In this document: piece by piece, positions 1-12,682 of the stretch
Layout of the letters: each line of letters starts with the position of its first letter
How positions within the stretch are numbered: position 1 is the first letter of the stretch
Source: Pinus tabuliformis
Taxonomy: Eukaryota > Streptophyta > Pinopsida > Pinales > Pinaceae
Assembly: GCA_031772625.1 (NCBI GenBank)
Contig: CM062818.1
Location: 1,284,008,277-1,284,072,276, forward strand
Direction of reading: 5' to 3'
DNA length: 64,000 nt
The notes under the pieces: model-generated
The model's input: only the letters and a program-made list of their open reading frames with translations
What the model was told of the DNA's origin: nothing
The model's database searches: none
Program-made: the position numbers and the translations under genes

Positions 1-727
1 TGGAGGATATGTTGAGAATGTATGTGATGCATTAGGAGTGGAAGTGGGAGGAATACCTTCCCTTGGTTGAGTTACATACAAAAATGGTTATCATGAGTCA
101 TTGAGGATGAGTCGTTTTGATACATTCTATGGAAGGAGTTGTAATACTTCCATCAACTGGAGTGATCTAATGAACAGGGTACTTATTGGATCAGATATGT
201 TGGCAGACATGGAACGAGAAATGCATGTGGTCAAGAAGAATATAAAGGCAACAAAAGATAGGCAAAAGAGTTATGCAGATCAGAACAGGTTGTTCAAGGA
301 GTTCCAGGTTAGGGAACAGGTGTACTTTCACATCAAACCAAAGAAGAGCCCCTTTCAGATTGGATCATGTGCCAAGAGGGCACCATGGTTTTGTGGATCC
401 TTCAATATGATTGAGAATATTGGGCTAGTAGCCTATCGACTTAAACTACCTCTGATAGTGAAAGTCCATGATGTTTTCCATGTGTCATTGCTTAAGAAGC
501 ATGTTAGAGATGTTGATCATGTGATTGACTGGTTTTTATTGCAGGTGGAACCAGATGGAGAATTCCAGTCAGAGCCTCAATTTATATTTCATAAAAAGGT
601 GCTCATGCTCCAGAATCAAGCAATCGAGCAAGTTAAAGTGCAATGGAAGCACTTTGGGCCCAATGAAGCTACATGGGAAATGGCACATCAGATGCGGGCT
701 ATGTATCCTTCCTTGTTTGCCAGTTGA
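1..727 (+). pseudogene. Ty3/gypsy integrase C-terminal remnant (copy A)
   Basis: This is the 3' end of a gypsy pol gene; the rest lies left of the window. The reading frame from 101 encodes the tail of the integrase core (FYGRSCNTSINW, matching the usual ALYGR-C-TP-W block). It continues with the integrase C-terminal domain (KVHDVFHVSLLKKHV) and ends in a chromodomain-like segment (VQWKHFGPNEATWE, near nt 635-680). The first 100 bases carry the end of the integrase core in a broken frame. The same protein end is found in copy B at 17439-18063, clearly one family. The WKxxxxxEATWE end places it with chromovirus-like or related gypsy elements. It is decayed and not expected to be functional. 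Confidence 0.85.
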
Positions 728-1042
728 GGCAATGCAGTTTTGGCTTGGTGTGTTAGTGTGATTTTGGTATACGTTTTGGTGATGTTTTGTATATGTACAT
801 ATTTATATGGATGTAAATACCTCCATGAGCTATGTTATAAAAATCCAATAATTGGTGTGGGTGTCATGAAATTATGATGTTATGTTTTGATGTTAATTTG
901 TTTCTTAGCAAGTTGATCATTGTAAATATTGCATTGAGCTAGCTTATAAAGCTTCATCAACAATATGTTTTGATGACAACAATTTTGTGGCTATAGGTGT
1001 TGTTGAACACCAAGGACAATGTTCCCCCAAGGGGGAGGGTTT
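728..1042 (+). other. Gypsy copy A 3' untranslated region with polypurine tract
   Basis: Non-coding stretch between the end of pol and the 3' LTR. A polypurine tract, AAGGGGGAGGG (about 1029-1039), lies just before the LTR start, as expected for plus-strand priming. The same tract with a flanking CCCCC is found before the LTR of copy B (about 18375-18386). Confidence 0.75.
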
Positions 1043-3080
1043 TGTAATAGCCCTGGTGAAAATTCCATGTAATAGAAGTTAATAAAGGAAAAATAATAAC
1101 CACGATTTATGGGACACTTATTCCAAGCTGAATGTTGGGAAAAATCCTAGTGATGGGGATCACTTGTAATTGTTTAATGGCTAAGGAAATTGGCAATGGA
1201 AATGGCTAAGGATTTGGAAAGGAAAATGACATTTTTGGCACAATTATTTATGAAAATAATGGAAATTAGGAGAAAAATGAGGTGAAAGGTCACAGGCTGC
1301 ATGTGAGGAGGAAAATGAAGTAAAATAATGGAAAATGAAGAAAATAGAGGCCTCATTCATAAAACGACTTTTGAGGATCAGTTGGTAACCTTTTGTCAGT
1401 TTAGTGTTAGAGCTCTCTCATTATTCTCTCTCTCTCTCTCATACTCTTGGAGACTTAGATTTTCTTGGAGCACTCTTGGAGGGTGTGGCATACTTGGATT
1501 ATTGTAGCAAGAAGGCAAAGGAAAAGTAGGAAGGAACAAGAGGGCATCAGGATCAACAACTACATCATATTTTCTTGCAGGTACCGAGTTGCATGTATGT
1601 TTTCTTCACTAGTTTTGGCATGAATGGCATATGCTGTGGATTTTTGGTTGTGATCTTTCATTGGCATGGAGGATGGCTAGGATTGACAGTGGATTGCCTA
1701 ACCTTTCCATTTCTTGGATAGCCATGGAGATTGTGGGTTCATTTCATTATTTTTCTTTTGGTTGGTTGTCATGTTTCCTTAGCTTCGATTGAGTTATTAG
1801 TCTTGGAGCCTTGGTTGGACAAACACTCTAGAGCCCTATATCAGCTTAGGTTGAGTTACTAGTCCTGTAGCCTTGGTTTCAGAAATGCTCAGGAGCCCTT
1901 GGTGGGTTGAGATACTAGTCTCGGAGATTCGGTTAGACAAATTGTTTGGAGGCCGGTAAAATATGTGGGTTGAGTTACTAGTCCTGAAGCCCTAGTTGGA
2001 CAAACGCTCTAGAGCCTTGGAAGGCTTGGATAGAGACTGATCTGATGATGGTTTTGTGATGTCGACCATTGGGTGGAACCACTGTTTGATGGATTGAGGT
2101 GGATGGCCTTTGGAAGCCCTAGATGGTTTTGTATTGATGTGTTCTATGAGATCCCACATTCATACTTGGAATATGGCATGGGGGTGAATGACTGAAGAGA
2201 GATTTGCCTCTGTCATTCTAGTGTTGGGTGCAACATGGAAGTCCTCCCAGGTTTAGATTTTGCATAATTAATGAAAGGTTATTTCTACTTGTATTTCTAT
2301 GAGTATTTTGATGGATTATAAGTGGTCTATATGGTTATACTTTCATGAGTATTTATGTTGCTATTATGTTGGTTATGTATTTGTTTTATGACAGTAGCTA
2401 TGTATGGTTCTTATTATGTTTTGACTTGTAATTGAATGATCAATGTATCTATGACCTAACGGATGGAATGACAGATGATGTGTTAAGGAATCAATGTTTC
2501 TTAGCGATTCTTAGTTAGGTATGAGACCCCTATGCTCAGATATGTTCCTTACAGATGTAGTTTACGTATTCGTGATATGTTTGAAAAAATTCCTATCATG
2601 GCTAGTAGGGGTCCAGTCAAGGTCTTAATCAAGTTATTGATTTAGTAATGTCATTTCCATGTTACTTTATTTTTCTAAAGATGTGGTCCAATTTTGGGCA
2701 GTGACCTAGGCTCTAGGCTTGAAAAAGTGGCTCAAATCCTAAGGACGTTAGCATAGCACTGAAAAAAGAGTCCCTGGACACTGGTAGGTAGGCCTGTGAG
2801 AGTGACCAGAGGTCCTTGGACAATGGCATGCCTATAGCATGAGAGCGACTGGGTATTAAATTTTCCAAAAGCTTAGTGGGACTGAGGGGAAAGTTTCCTA
2901 AAGTGTTGGCATGATTCTCAGGGGTCCTGTAGCTGATGTTGAATGTCTGTATGGTGTGTTTTCATCGGTTCCACTTCCTTAACGTGGCTTAAGAGGTCAA
3001 ATCATATCATAGTGGCCTCTCGTTGTGTGTTTACCCCGACTGGTTGGTTGCTTGGGTGGATGTGGGAGGAGGGTGTTACA
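1043..3080 (+). repeat. LTR of gypsy family A/B (3' LTR of copy A)
   Basis: It begins TGTAATAGCC directly after the polypurine tract and ends GTGTTACA, so it has TG...CA termini. It is about 2.04 kb. It contains a CT microsatellite (about 1424-1440) and, at about 1785-2040, four imperfect copies of a unit of roughly 60 bp containing 'gagttactagtcctggagcc'-like sequence. The corresponding 3' LTR of copy B is 18388-19862 plus 24306-25091. No coding capacity is supported inside it. Confidence 0.8.
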
Positions 3081-3788
3081 GTCTATATGGTTATGATTTC
3101 ATTGGTATTTTCTACTGCTATTATGTTGTTATGTATGTGTTTTATGATATCATCTATGTATGGCTCTGATCATATTTTACTTGTAAATGAATGAAAAATG
3201 TATCTATGACCTAATGGATGGAATGGCAGTTGATGTGTTAAGGCATCATTGTTTCTTAGCTATTCTTAGCTAAGTATGAGAACCCTATGCTCAGATATGT
3301 TATTTACACCTATAGATTACATATTCATGATATGTTTGATGAAATTCCTGTCATGGCTAGTAGGGTCCAGTCAAGGTCTCATTCAAGTGATTTATTTTTC
3401 ACTTTCATTTCCTTGTTAATTTATAGTTCTGAAGATGTCATTCCATTTTGGGCAGTGACCTAGGCTCTGGGCCTGAAAAAGTGGCTGAAATCTCGAGGAT
3501 GCTGGAAAAAAACTGAGAAAAAGAGTTACCAGACACTGGATGGTAGGCCTGTGAGAGCATCCAGAGGTCCCTGGACACTGGCATGCCCGTAGCATGAGAG
3601 CATCCAGAGTTCAAGTTGTCCAAAAGTTTAATGGGACCCAGGGGATAGTTGGAAGAAAGGTTTGATTGGTTCCTGAAGGTCCTAATGCTATTGTTGAATG
3701 TTTGTATGGTGTGTTTCCATCGGTTCCACCTCCTTAACGTGACTTATGAGGTCGAATCATATCATAGTGGCCTCTCGTCGCATGTTTA
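3081..3788 (+). repeat. Second, partial copy of the gypsy LTR 3' half
   Basis: Starts with 'gtctatatggttatgatttc', which matches the first LTR from about 2322, and runs parallel to 2322-3050. It continues after the copia insertion at 12628-12679, where it ends 'ggaaggtattaca' and is followed by the primer-binding site of copy B. It is therefore the 5' LTR (or the duplicated 3' half of a shared LTR) that serves copy B. Confidence 0.75.
3784..3788. repeat. Target-site duplication GTTTA, left
   Basis: GTTTA directly before the TGTTGGC start of copia element 1. It is repeated at 12628-12632 directly after its CAACA end. Confidence 0.85.
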
Positions 3789-5345
3789 TGTTGGCATTAT
3801 GACACATGTTTGGCGCTATGGCACAGGTGTTGTCCTTGATGGCAACTCACTCTACCAGATCTCAGTTCAGGCTCTTAGAATGAAGGAAAAATATATATAT
3901 GCAGGTTCATCATGACCAAGTTGCGTATACACGTGGATTAGACGTTCCAAAGACGCGTATGCATATACACGCACTTTCACACAAGGAAAAGCACGTACAT
4001 GTGGGAGAACTTATGTTTGGTCCGTGGTATTTAGTCCTTGGTATTTGAACCTATGGTTTTGGACCATGGTATCTCATCTGAAGTGTTGATCCCAAGTATT
4101 GGGTCCATGGTATTGATTTGTTATGGTTTTGGACCATGGTATTGTGAAAGGCCTAAGACTATAAAAGAGGAAGGAGATCATTAGGCAAGGTCACGATCTG
4201 AATTATTGAATATCTGATAAAGTGCTAGATCTGGAATACTGGTGATTGAGGTTAAGGTGCAGAGCTGGATCTGAACGAAGGAGGAACCTAAGCGCAAAGA
4301 AAAGGATAAGTTCTATTGATGGGTCAAAATCTTAAGGCTTGAGTAATAGTATCTTTGTATGGTTTTGATCTGTTATATGTGGCACACGCTTGATCTATAA
4401 ATCTGATAATCTAGGTTAACTAATGTCTGAATATTTGAAGGAGTGAATTATCTTTATAGATCTGTACACAGGTTCAGTGAAGCGAAGGCGCGTATACACG
4501 CTGTTTCTATAAGTAAAAAGTGCGTATACGCAGGTTGGTCTTAACACAGAAGCGTATGCACGCAGGTTTCTGAATATTGAAGTAGTGTACGTCTCTTAAA
4601 TTATGTTCTAGCTGCTTCTGTTGATTACTGCAGTGATCTGGGTTCAGAATTGGTGTATGGTTACTGTTACTGTGTTCTGGGTACAACTGTCAGAGAAGTG
4701 TTTATTTGATTCAGTTTTAATTGGTGAAAAGGAGATTGTTTGATGCAGAAATTCTTGATGTTTGATTGATGTTATTCATGGATCCAGTCTGAAAATTTAT
4801 GAAACGTGCTCCTTGAAGAAAAAAAAAGGTTGTAGCCTTCTGTATGTCAGCACCTATGTACTAGTACCTCAGCTAGTACAAGAGCTAAGGGGGTTGTAGC
4901 TCCCTTCTAGGAGAGGTTGGAAAACGAGAGAAGGTTGTAGCCTTCTGCAGGTTGAAGCTTGTGTACTGGTATAAGTCTGCACCAATATAGAAACATTGTA
5001 AAAAGAAGTTTCTAATTAAAAGAAGATAGAGACAAATTGCAGTAGGTGGTTTTCACCCACATTGGGTTTCCACCTTATATCTTGTGTTCTTATGTGTGAT
5101 TGTCTTATGCTCTATTTTACTATTCCTGGTTACTGTTTATATGATTCTGATGCACAGATTAATGATCAACATCTGTAGAATAAATTAAATTATAAGTCTG
5201 CATGGTATACGCTGGTTTCCTTATCTGTAGTTGCGTATATACGCGGTTTTCTCTAACTGAAGTAGCATATATGATCTGGGTGTGAAATAAAAATAATTGA
5301 CTTGATAATACTGATTCACCCCCCCTCTCAGTATTATTTCCAACA
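3789..5345 (+). repeat. 5' LTR of copia element 1
   Basis: Begins TGTTGGCATTATGACA and ends CAACA, and aligns throughout with 11072-12627. It contains several near-palindromic motifs of the type GCGTATAyACGC (for example near 3953, 4489, 4521, 4550 and 5224) spread along the LTR. These motifs also occur just downstream of pol (about 10360-10400), so they may be family regulatory repeats. Confidence 0.9.
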
Positions 5346-5346
5346 A

Positions 5347-5362
5347 TTGGTTTCAGTGCAGG
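5347..5362 (+). other. Primer-binding site of copia element 1
   Basis: TTGGTTTCAGTGCAGG lies one base after the LTR end. It resembles the usual TGGTATCAGAGC tRNA-Met site with changes. Confidence 0.55.
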
Positions 5363-5405
5363 TCCTTCAGGAGAAGCTTGATCGCTTGAAGGAAGATATA
5401 TCATC

Positions 5406-8400
5406 ATGAGCAACTATGAGAGAGAAGCATCAATCAGACCACCAATTTTTGATGGGACCAACTTCGTCTATTGGAAGGTAAGAATTACAGCCTATCTTCA
5501 ATCTCTTGGTACAGAAGTCTAGGATATCATAGATACAGGGTACACATTTCCATCAGCGACTCCTACAGATCCAGCTGGTAAGAAGCAGTATGAAACAAAT
5601 GCAAAGGCTGTCAATACTCTATTAGGGAGTCTATCTCAAACAAAATTTGTCAAGGTTATGCAACTCAAAACCACAAAAGAAATATGGGACAAGATCGTTC
5701 TGAGCTATGAAGGAGATGAACAGGTAAAACGAGCAAAACTTCAAACCCTTAGAATTCAATATGAAACTCTCAGAATGCACAATGATGAAAGTGTGGCTAA
5801 CTATTTCCTTCGTATAGATGAGATTGTTAATTGTATGAAAAACTTGGGTGAAGAAATAAAAGAGGTTGTTTTGGTTGAAAATGTTCTAAGATCTTTGTCT
5901 TCTAAGTTTGAATCAAAAGTTTTTGCAATAGAAGAAAAACAGAATCTACAGAGCCTTACCATGTCACAGCTGCACAGAATTCTAACTGCTTACGAAATGA
6001 GGAAAGGAGGACCATCAGACAGGAGAGAAGCTGCATTCAAGGCTTCAGGCAAAGGAGATTACTATGAGTCAGGACATATGTCAAAAGAAGAGGAAGAATC
6101 AAATTTTGTCAAGAACCTTCAACAGGGAACTAGAAGATTCAGAGGTAAGCTGCCTTTCAAATGCTTTGCTTGTGGAAGAGTCGGTCATTATGCTACAAAA
6201 TGTCCTCATAAAGATAAAATAGACAAAGGTAAGGAACCTGTTAGATGGAACATAAAATAGAATGTAAATAAGAAAAGCTATTACACGCATGAAGACAGTG
6301 ATGGATTATCAAATAGTGATGAAGATGAGCAAGGTAATGATAATAGACTTTTGATGGCTTTTGAAGATGATGATTTCTTGGATGCTATAAATGAAGAAGG
6401 TCTTTATGAAGAAATTTCTAAACTTAAAGTTTGTTTGGAGGAAAAGAATATGATTATAGATACTCTAACATTCCAACTTGCTGAAAAGGATAAAAATAAT
6501 TAAGAGTTAGAATGTGAAATTGTGGGACTTAGAAAAGAAATTGAGAAAACAAAAGCCCTTAATCTCAGATTTGCTAAAGGATCTAAAATTCTAGATGAGA
6601 TTATCAAAGTACAGCGTTCTCCTCTAATCAAGACAGGTCTCGGATATTCCGAAGAAGCATCTCAAGCTCAGAAGCAAGCGTAGAAGCCATCCACCTCCAA
6701 AAGTTATCTTGATGTAGCAAGGAGAGGTGAACAAGGTGACAATCGATAGCAAAAGCATAATGCAGATCACCAGGTAAATCAGGGACAATTTGCTTCAAGA
6801 ATGGTCAAAGATTATCAAGTAAATCGGGGGCAATCTACTTCAAGGGTGAACAGAAGTTTCAACAGACCACAGGTAAATCATTCTCAACTTGGCTCAAGAA
6901 TGGTTAGAAACTACAATCATATGGTTGGTACAGGAATTTCTTCAATGGCCAATGTTTCACTTGTCATAACTTTGGTCATAAATCTGCTCAATGTGTTGCC
7001 TACAAGACCATCATGACTAGGGAAGCTCAAAAACAAAGGAGTATGATAGGAATCATGAAAAGAACCTACAATAACTTCTCTGCTCTTGAAAATGAAATAG
7101 AATGTTCTATTTGCAACAACTTCGGTCATGTAGAGTCTGAATGCAGGAGTAGGTTCCGGCAAACAACTCAGAACGAGCAAGCTTCATTGAACACCAAAAC
7201 ATGGAGAAAGAAAGAACCACAACCAGAAAGTTGTGGGATATCCTTATATGTAGAAGGACGGGAAAATCAATGGTACATCGACAGTGGATGTTCAAAACAT
7301 ATGACAGGTGATAAAGAAAAACTTCAATCATATAGTGCCTTAGAAAAGGAAAAGAAGGTCTCATTTGGAAATGACACCCCTGCGTTCATAAAAGGTAAAG
7401 GTTCTGTTCAGTTGAAAGAAAAGGTCAAAGCTGGAAATGTTATGTATGTTGATGGCTTAAAGCATAATCTATTGAGTGTCAGTCAGATGTGTGATCAAGG
7501 AACTGAGGTAATATTTCAATCAAATGGATGTAGTGTTCGTGATCTTGATACAGGGAAAACAGTGATCAAAGGCATAAGAACTCCAAATAATTTATACATA
7601 TTCAAAGAAGGACAACATCAATGCTATCTAAGCAAGAATGATGAACACTGGCTATGGCACAGATGATTGGGGCATCTTAGCTTCTCTCAGATAAGGAAAG
7701 CATGCAAATATCAGGCATTTCTTGATCTTCCTGAAATCAGAATTCCAGACAATACAATATGCAAATCATGTCAGTTTGGTAAGCAAACCAGAACTAATTT
7801 CCCTGAGAAGGAAGGGTCAGCTAGTAGGCCACTTGAACTTGTCCATACTGTTATATGTGGTCCAACTAGGAAAAGGTCACCTCGAGGTGAAGAGTACTTC
7901 ATATTGTTCATTGACGACTTTTCAAGGATGTGTTGGATAGGACTCATGAAGTATAAAGATGAAGCTTTCGAAAAGTTCAAATCATTCAAAGCCTTGGTTG
8001 AAAACGAATCAGATCGTAGAATCAAATGCCTCAGATCTGATCAAGGAGGAGAATTTACCTTAGATGAATTTTTCAATTTTTGTGAAGAACATGGCATAAG
8101 AAGGGAATTTTCTGCTGCAAGGACACCTCAACAAAATGGAGTAGTGGAAAGGATGAATAGAACGGTTCAACAAATGGCTCGTGCTATGCTCGATGAATCT
8201 GGAACTCCTGCAACCTTCTGGGGTGAAGCTGCATTTGCTGCAGTAACTATTCTTAACAAGACAAATGTCCGGGTAAACGGCACTCAGACTCCTCATGAAC
8301 TTTGGTATGGTAAGACTCCCATGGTAAAATACTTCAAAATTTTTGGAAGCAAATGCTACATTAAAAGGACTGATGAAAATATTGGCAAGTTTGAACCTAG

Positions 8401-10306
8401 AGCAGATGAAGGCATTCTCCTTGGTTACTCTCCCCATAGCAAAGCATATAAGTGTTACAATAAAAGACTTGGAAAAATTATTGAAAGTATTGATGTAGTG
8501 ATTGATGAAGAAGGAAATACCTCTAGGCAGGAAAGATCTGAAGTTTTCGAAGATGATGAGGACTATCCCTCAACGTCAAATCAGATTCATGATGAAGAAG
8601 AAACCCATGAGGCACCAGAAGAACAAATAAGAATAGAAGAAAAGACTCCATCCAGATACGTTCAGAAGAATCATCCAGAATCTCAAATTTTGGGGCAGAA
8701 AGAGGCAGGTGTGCAAACAAGGAGAACCATTTCAGAAGCTTCAAGCTATCTAGCATTTCTCTCCTCCACCGAACCACAACATGTAAGAGAGGCATGCAAA
8801 GATGAATGTTGGGTCAAGGCAATGGATGAAGAACTTGAGCAGATTGAAAAGAATAACATTTGGGAGTTGGTTCCTAGACCAAACGATAAGAATGTCATAG
8901 GGACAAAATGGATATTCAAAAACAAGTTGAATGAAAATGGGGAAGTTATTAGAAACAAAGCCAGACTTGTTTTTAAAGGATATGCTCAACAAGAAGGAAT
9001 CAACTTTGAAGAAACATTTGCTCCCATTTCTAGACTTGAGGCCATCAGAATGTTCCTTGCTCTCTCTAGTTTTCATAAGTTCAAAATATTTCAGATGGAC
9101 GTGAAATCTGCTTTTCTAAATGGAGACTTGGATGAAGTATATATTGAGCAACCAGATGGGTTTATCTTTGGAAATGATCCAAAGCTTGTATGCAGACTCA
9201 AAAAGGTTCTCTATGGCCTTAAACAGGCTCCAAGGGCTTGGTATTATCGCTTCGATAAATACCTCCGTCAACAAGGTTTTATAAAAGGATCAACTGATAG
9301 CAATCTTTATATAAAAATTGACAATGATAAGCTCCTAATACTTGTTGTGTATGTTGATGATATCATCTTTGGTAGCAATGAAGAAGACATGAGTCAAAAT
9401 TTTGCCTTAGTAATGCAGAAAGAGTTTGAAATGTCTATGCTTGGTGAGCTCACATATTTTCTTGGTTTACAAGTCCAACAAAACAAAGATGGCATCTTTC
9501 TTTCACAAACCAAGTATCTCAAGCAGATCTTGAAGAAATATGGGATGGAGGATTCGAAACCAGTATGTACCCCTATGGTGACAGGATGCAGCCTCAGTGC
9601 AAATGATGAATCAGCAGCAGTACATCAACCAATGTATAGATCCATGATTGGTAGTCTACTCTATCAAACAGGTACCCGACCAGACATTATGCATGTAGTG
9701 GGAATAGTTGGAAGGTTTCAGGCAAACCCAAGGGAAAATCATCTTCGAGAAGTTAAGAGAATTTTCAAGTATCTTCAAGGAACTCAAAACTATGGCTTAT
9801 GGTATCCTAGAGATATAGATCTCACACTTCATCCATATACAGATGCGGATTGGGCAGGAAGCGTGGATGATAGAAAAAGCACTAGTGGTGGTGCATTCTT
9901 CATGGGTCCTAGATTAGTATCTTGGTTCAACAAGAAACAAAGTTCTATTGCTTTATCTACAGCTAAAGCAGAATATGTAGCTGCTGCATCTTGCTGCACA
10001 CAACTCCTTTGGATGATGCAAACATTGCAAGATCTTCAAATCACTTGTACTCCACCTATCTCCATTTTTTGTGATAATACAAGTGCTATCAGTATCTCAA
10101 AGAATCCTGTCATGCATTCAAAGACTAAGCACATATCGATCAAGTATCATTTTCTCTGGGAACAAGTGCTTGAACAAAAGGTCAAGTTGGAGTATGTTCC
10201 CTCTAAGGAACAAGTTGCTGATATACTCACCAAACCACTGCCCATGGAAACATTTGAATATCTCAGACAGAAGTTGGGAGTAGTTGATGCATCATCTTGC
10301 TGTTGA
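5406..10306 (+). pseudogene. Copia element 1 gag-pol polyprotein (broken)
   Basis: Gag begins at ATG 5406 (MSNYEREASIRPPIFDG). An in-frame TAG near 5520, another ending at 6260, and further stops and a shift between 6500 and 7012 break gag. Zinc knuckles of CX2CX4HX4C form are at about 6162-6203, 6953-6994 and 7103-7144. The protease motif WYIDSGCSKHMTG starts at about 7271. From 7013 to 10306 there is one frame interrupted only by TGA at 7664-7666 within the pre-integrase domain. The integrase HHCC region is followed by a core with Asp (LRSDQGGEF) and Glu (QNGVVERMN). The first catalytic Asp is replaced by Val (VHTVICGP, near 7845-7860). RT has YVDDIIFG at about 9349, and RNase H has DADWAGS and ALSTAKAEY. 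Integration could therefore not be catalysed by this copy even without the stops. Confidence 0.9.
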
Positions 10307-11071
10307 AACCTGTCTGTTTCAGAGAAATGTGGTTGTACACGAGTTGCATGAGGAGGATCCGCGTACATACGCCGATTTATGCAGATACAGTCGCGTATAT
10401 GGTGGTTTGAAGGAAATCAGTGGGGACAGACTCTGGTTGAAGAGAGTCTGATATGGGTCTGACAGAGACCATCTGGCACAGGTTCAGGGGGAGCAGATAA
10501 ACTTCTAATAATGCATTGTTGGCATTACATTAGAAGCTCTTGGTTCGAGTACATAAGCTGTTTTGGGTTCAGGTGGATCAGCTACAAAAGGAGAACAGAA
10601 GGAGAACATGGTTGCTGATCTAGATAGTGCTGCTGATATTAGTTATTGGTGACTTTCATAGTCTTGCTCTAGATATTTCGTCTCTATGTCATGTATTATC
10701 AAGGTCATGTAACGGCCTAATTTGGTTTCCCCGCTATGCCTGGGATGAATGATGTAATGTACTTGGTTATCATATGTAAATTTATGATGTATCCCCACTT
10801 GGTTGGGTGGATGATCTCCACTTGGTTGGGTGATAAATGTATGTATAGAGTCTTTGATGATAGGAAGTTCAGTTATGATGTATGAGTCATGGTTCTTCTT
10901 GAAGAACATATTTTTGCAGATCTTGCCTACAGTCAGGGGGAGCATAGCCAACACAGCAGAGCAGAGAATTCAGCATGTACTCAGGGGGAGCATAACCCTT
11001 TGCCCTTGATGACAAAGGGGGAGAATGACTTTGAGGATCTTGGGGTTGCCATCAAGTCCAAAGGGGGAGAT
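10307..11071 (+). promoter_or_regulatory. Post-pol region with five AGGGGGAG polypurine boxes
   Basis: This untranslated region carries AGGGGGAG at 10486, 10935, 10983, 11016 and 11062. The last lies immediately upstream of the 3' LTR and is the true polypurine tract position. Multiple such boxes before the 3' LTR are a known Sirevirus feature. I see no env-like ORF. Confidence 0.75.
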
Positions 11072-12627
11072 TGTTGGCATTATGACAAAGGTTTGGCACT
11101 ATGGCACAGGTGTTGTCCTTGATGGCAACTCACTCTACCAGATCTCAGTTCAGGCTCTCAGAATGAAGGAAATATATATATATATATATATATATATACG
11201 CAAGTTCATCGTGACCAAGCCATGTATACACGCGGGTTAGACGTTCCAAAGACGCGTATGCATATACACGCACTTTCATGCAAGGAAAAGCACATACATG
11301 TGGGAGAAAGTATGTTTGGTCCGTGGTATTTAGTCCTTCGTATTTGAACCTATGGTTTTGGACCATGGTATCTCGTCTGAAGTGTTGATCCCAAGTATTG
11401 GGTCCATGGTATTTATTTGTTATGGTTTTGGACCTTGGTGTTGTGAAAGCCCTAAGACTATAAAAGAGGAAGGAGATCATTAGGCAAGGTCACGATCTGA
11501 ATTATTGAATATCTGATAAAGTGCTAGATTTGGAATACTGGTGATTGAGGTCAAGGTGTAGAGCTAGATCTAAACGAAGGAGGAACCTAAGCGCAAAGAA
11601 AAGGATAAGTTCTATTGATGGGTCAAAATCTTAAGGCTTGAGTAATAGTATCTTTGTATGGTTTTGATCTGTTATATGTGGCGCATGCTTGATCTATAAA
11701 TATGATAATCTGGGTTAACTAATGTCTGAATATTTGAAGGAGTGAATTATCTTTATAGATCTATACGCAGGTTTAGTGAAGCAAAGACACATATACACGT
11801 TGTTTCTGTAAGTAAAAAGTGCGTATATGCAGGTTGGTCTTAACACAGAAGCGTATGCACGCAGGTTTCTGAATATTGAAGTAGCGTACGTCTCTTAAAT
11901 TATGTTCTAGCTGCTTCTGTTGATTACTGCAGTGATCTAGGTTCAGAATTGGTGTATGGTTACTGTTACTGTGTTCTGGGTACAGCTATCAGAGAAGTGT
12001 CTATTTGATTCAGTTTTAATTGGTGAAAAGGAGATTGTTTGATGCAGAAATTCTTGATGTTATTCATGGATCCAGTCTGAAAATTTATGAAACGTGGTCC
12101 CTAGAAGAAAAAAAAGCCTTCTGTAGGTCAGCACCTACGTACTAGTACCTCAGCTAGTACAAGAGCTAAGGGGGTTGTAGCTCCCTTCCAGGAGAGGCTG
12201 GAAAACGAGAGAAGGTTGTAGCCTTCTGTAGGTTGAAGCCTGTGTACTGGTATAAGTCTGCACCAGTATAGAAACATTGTAAAAAGAAGTTTCTAATTAA
12301 AAGAAGATAGAGATGAATTGCAGCAGGTGGTTTTCACCCACATTGGGTTTCCACCTTATATCTTGTGTTCTTGTGTGTGATTGTCTTCTGCTCTGTTTTA
12401 CTATTCCTGGTTACTGTTTATATGATTCTGATGCACAGATTAATGATCAACATCTGTAGAATAAATTAAATTATAAGTCTGCATGGTATACACTGGTTTC
12501 CTTATTTGTAGTTGCGTATATACGCGGTTTTCTCTAACTGAAGTAGTGTATATGATCTGGGTTTGAAATAAAAATAATTGACTTGATAATACTGATTCAC
12601 CCCCCCCTCTCAGTATTATTTTCAACA
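11072..12627 (+). repeat. 3' LTR of copia element 1
   Basis: Begins TGTTGGCATTATGACA after the polypurine box and ends CAACA. It pairs with 3789-5345. It differs by substitutions, a longer (TA)n run and a short gap near 12050-12060. Confidence 0.9.
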
Positions 12628-12632
12628 GTTTA
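12628..12632. repeat. Target-site duplication GTTTA, right
   Basis: Directly follows the CAACA end of the copia 1 LTR and matches 3784-3788. Confidence 0.85.
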
Positions 12633-12682
12633 CCCCTATTGGATGGCTACTTGGGTAGATGTGGGAGGAAGGTATTACATAA

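Larger units (their letters stand above)
3789..12627 (+). mobile_element. Copia element 1, Sirevirus-like, complete with both LTRs
   Basis: An 8.84 kb Ty1/copia element inserted in the gypsy LTR. It has two LTRs of about 1.56 kb (3789-5345 and 11072-12627), TG...CA termini, a primer-binding site and a GTTTA duplication. Gene order is gag, protease, integrase, RT, RNase H. The long gag with three zinc knuckles and a coiled-coil stretch, the long LTRs, and the repeated AGGGGGAG boxes before the 3' LTR are hallmarks known from the Sirevirus (Maximus/SIRE) lineage. Several stops show that this copy is not autonomous. LTRs are very similar but not identical, with scattered substitutions, small indels and a (TA)n expansion at about 11172-11198. 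Confidence 0.9.

Noticed and set aside
10643-10954. Minus-strand frame of about 100 codons after copia 1 pol
   Set aside because: Lies in the polypurine-box region, has no family motif and is opposite to the element direction.
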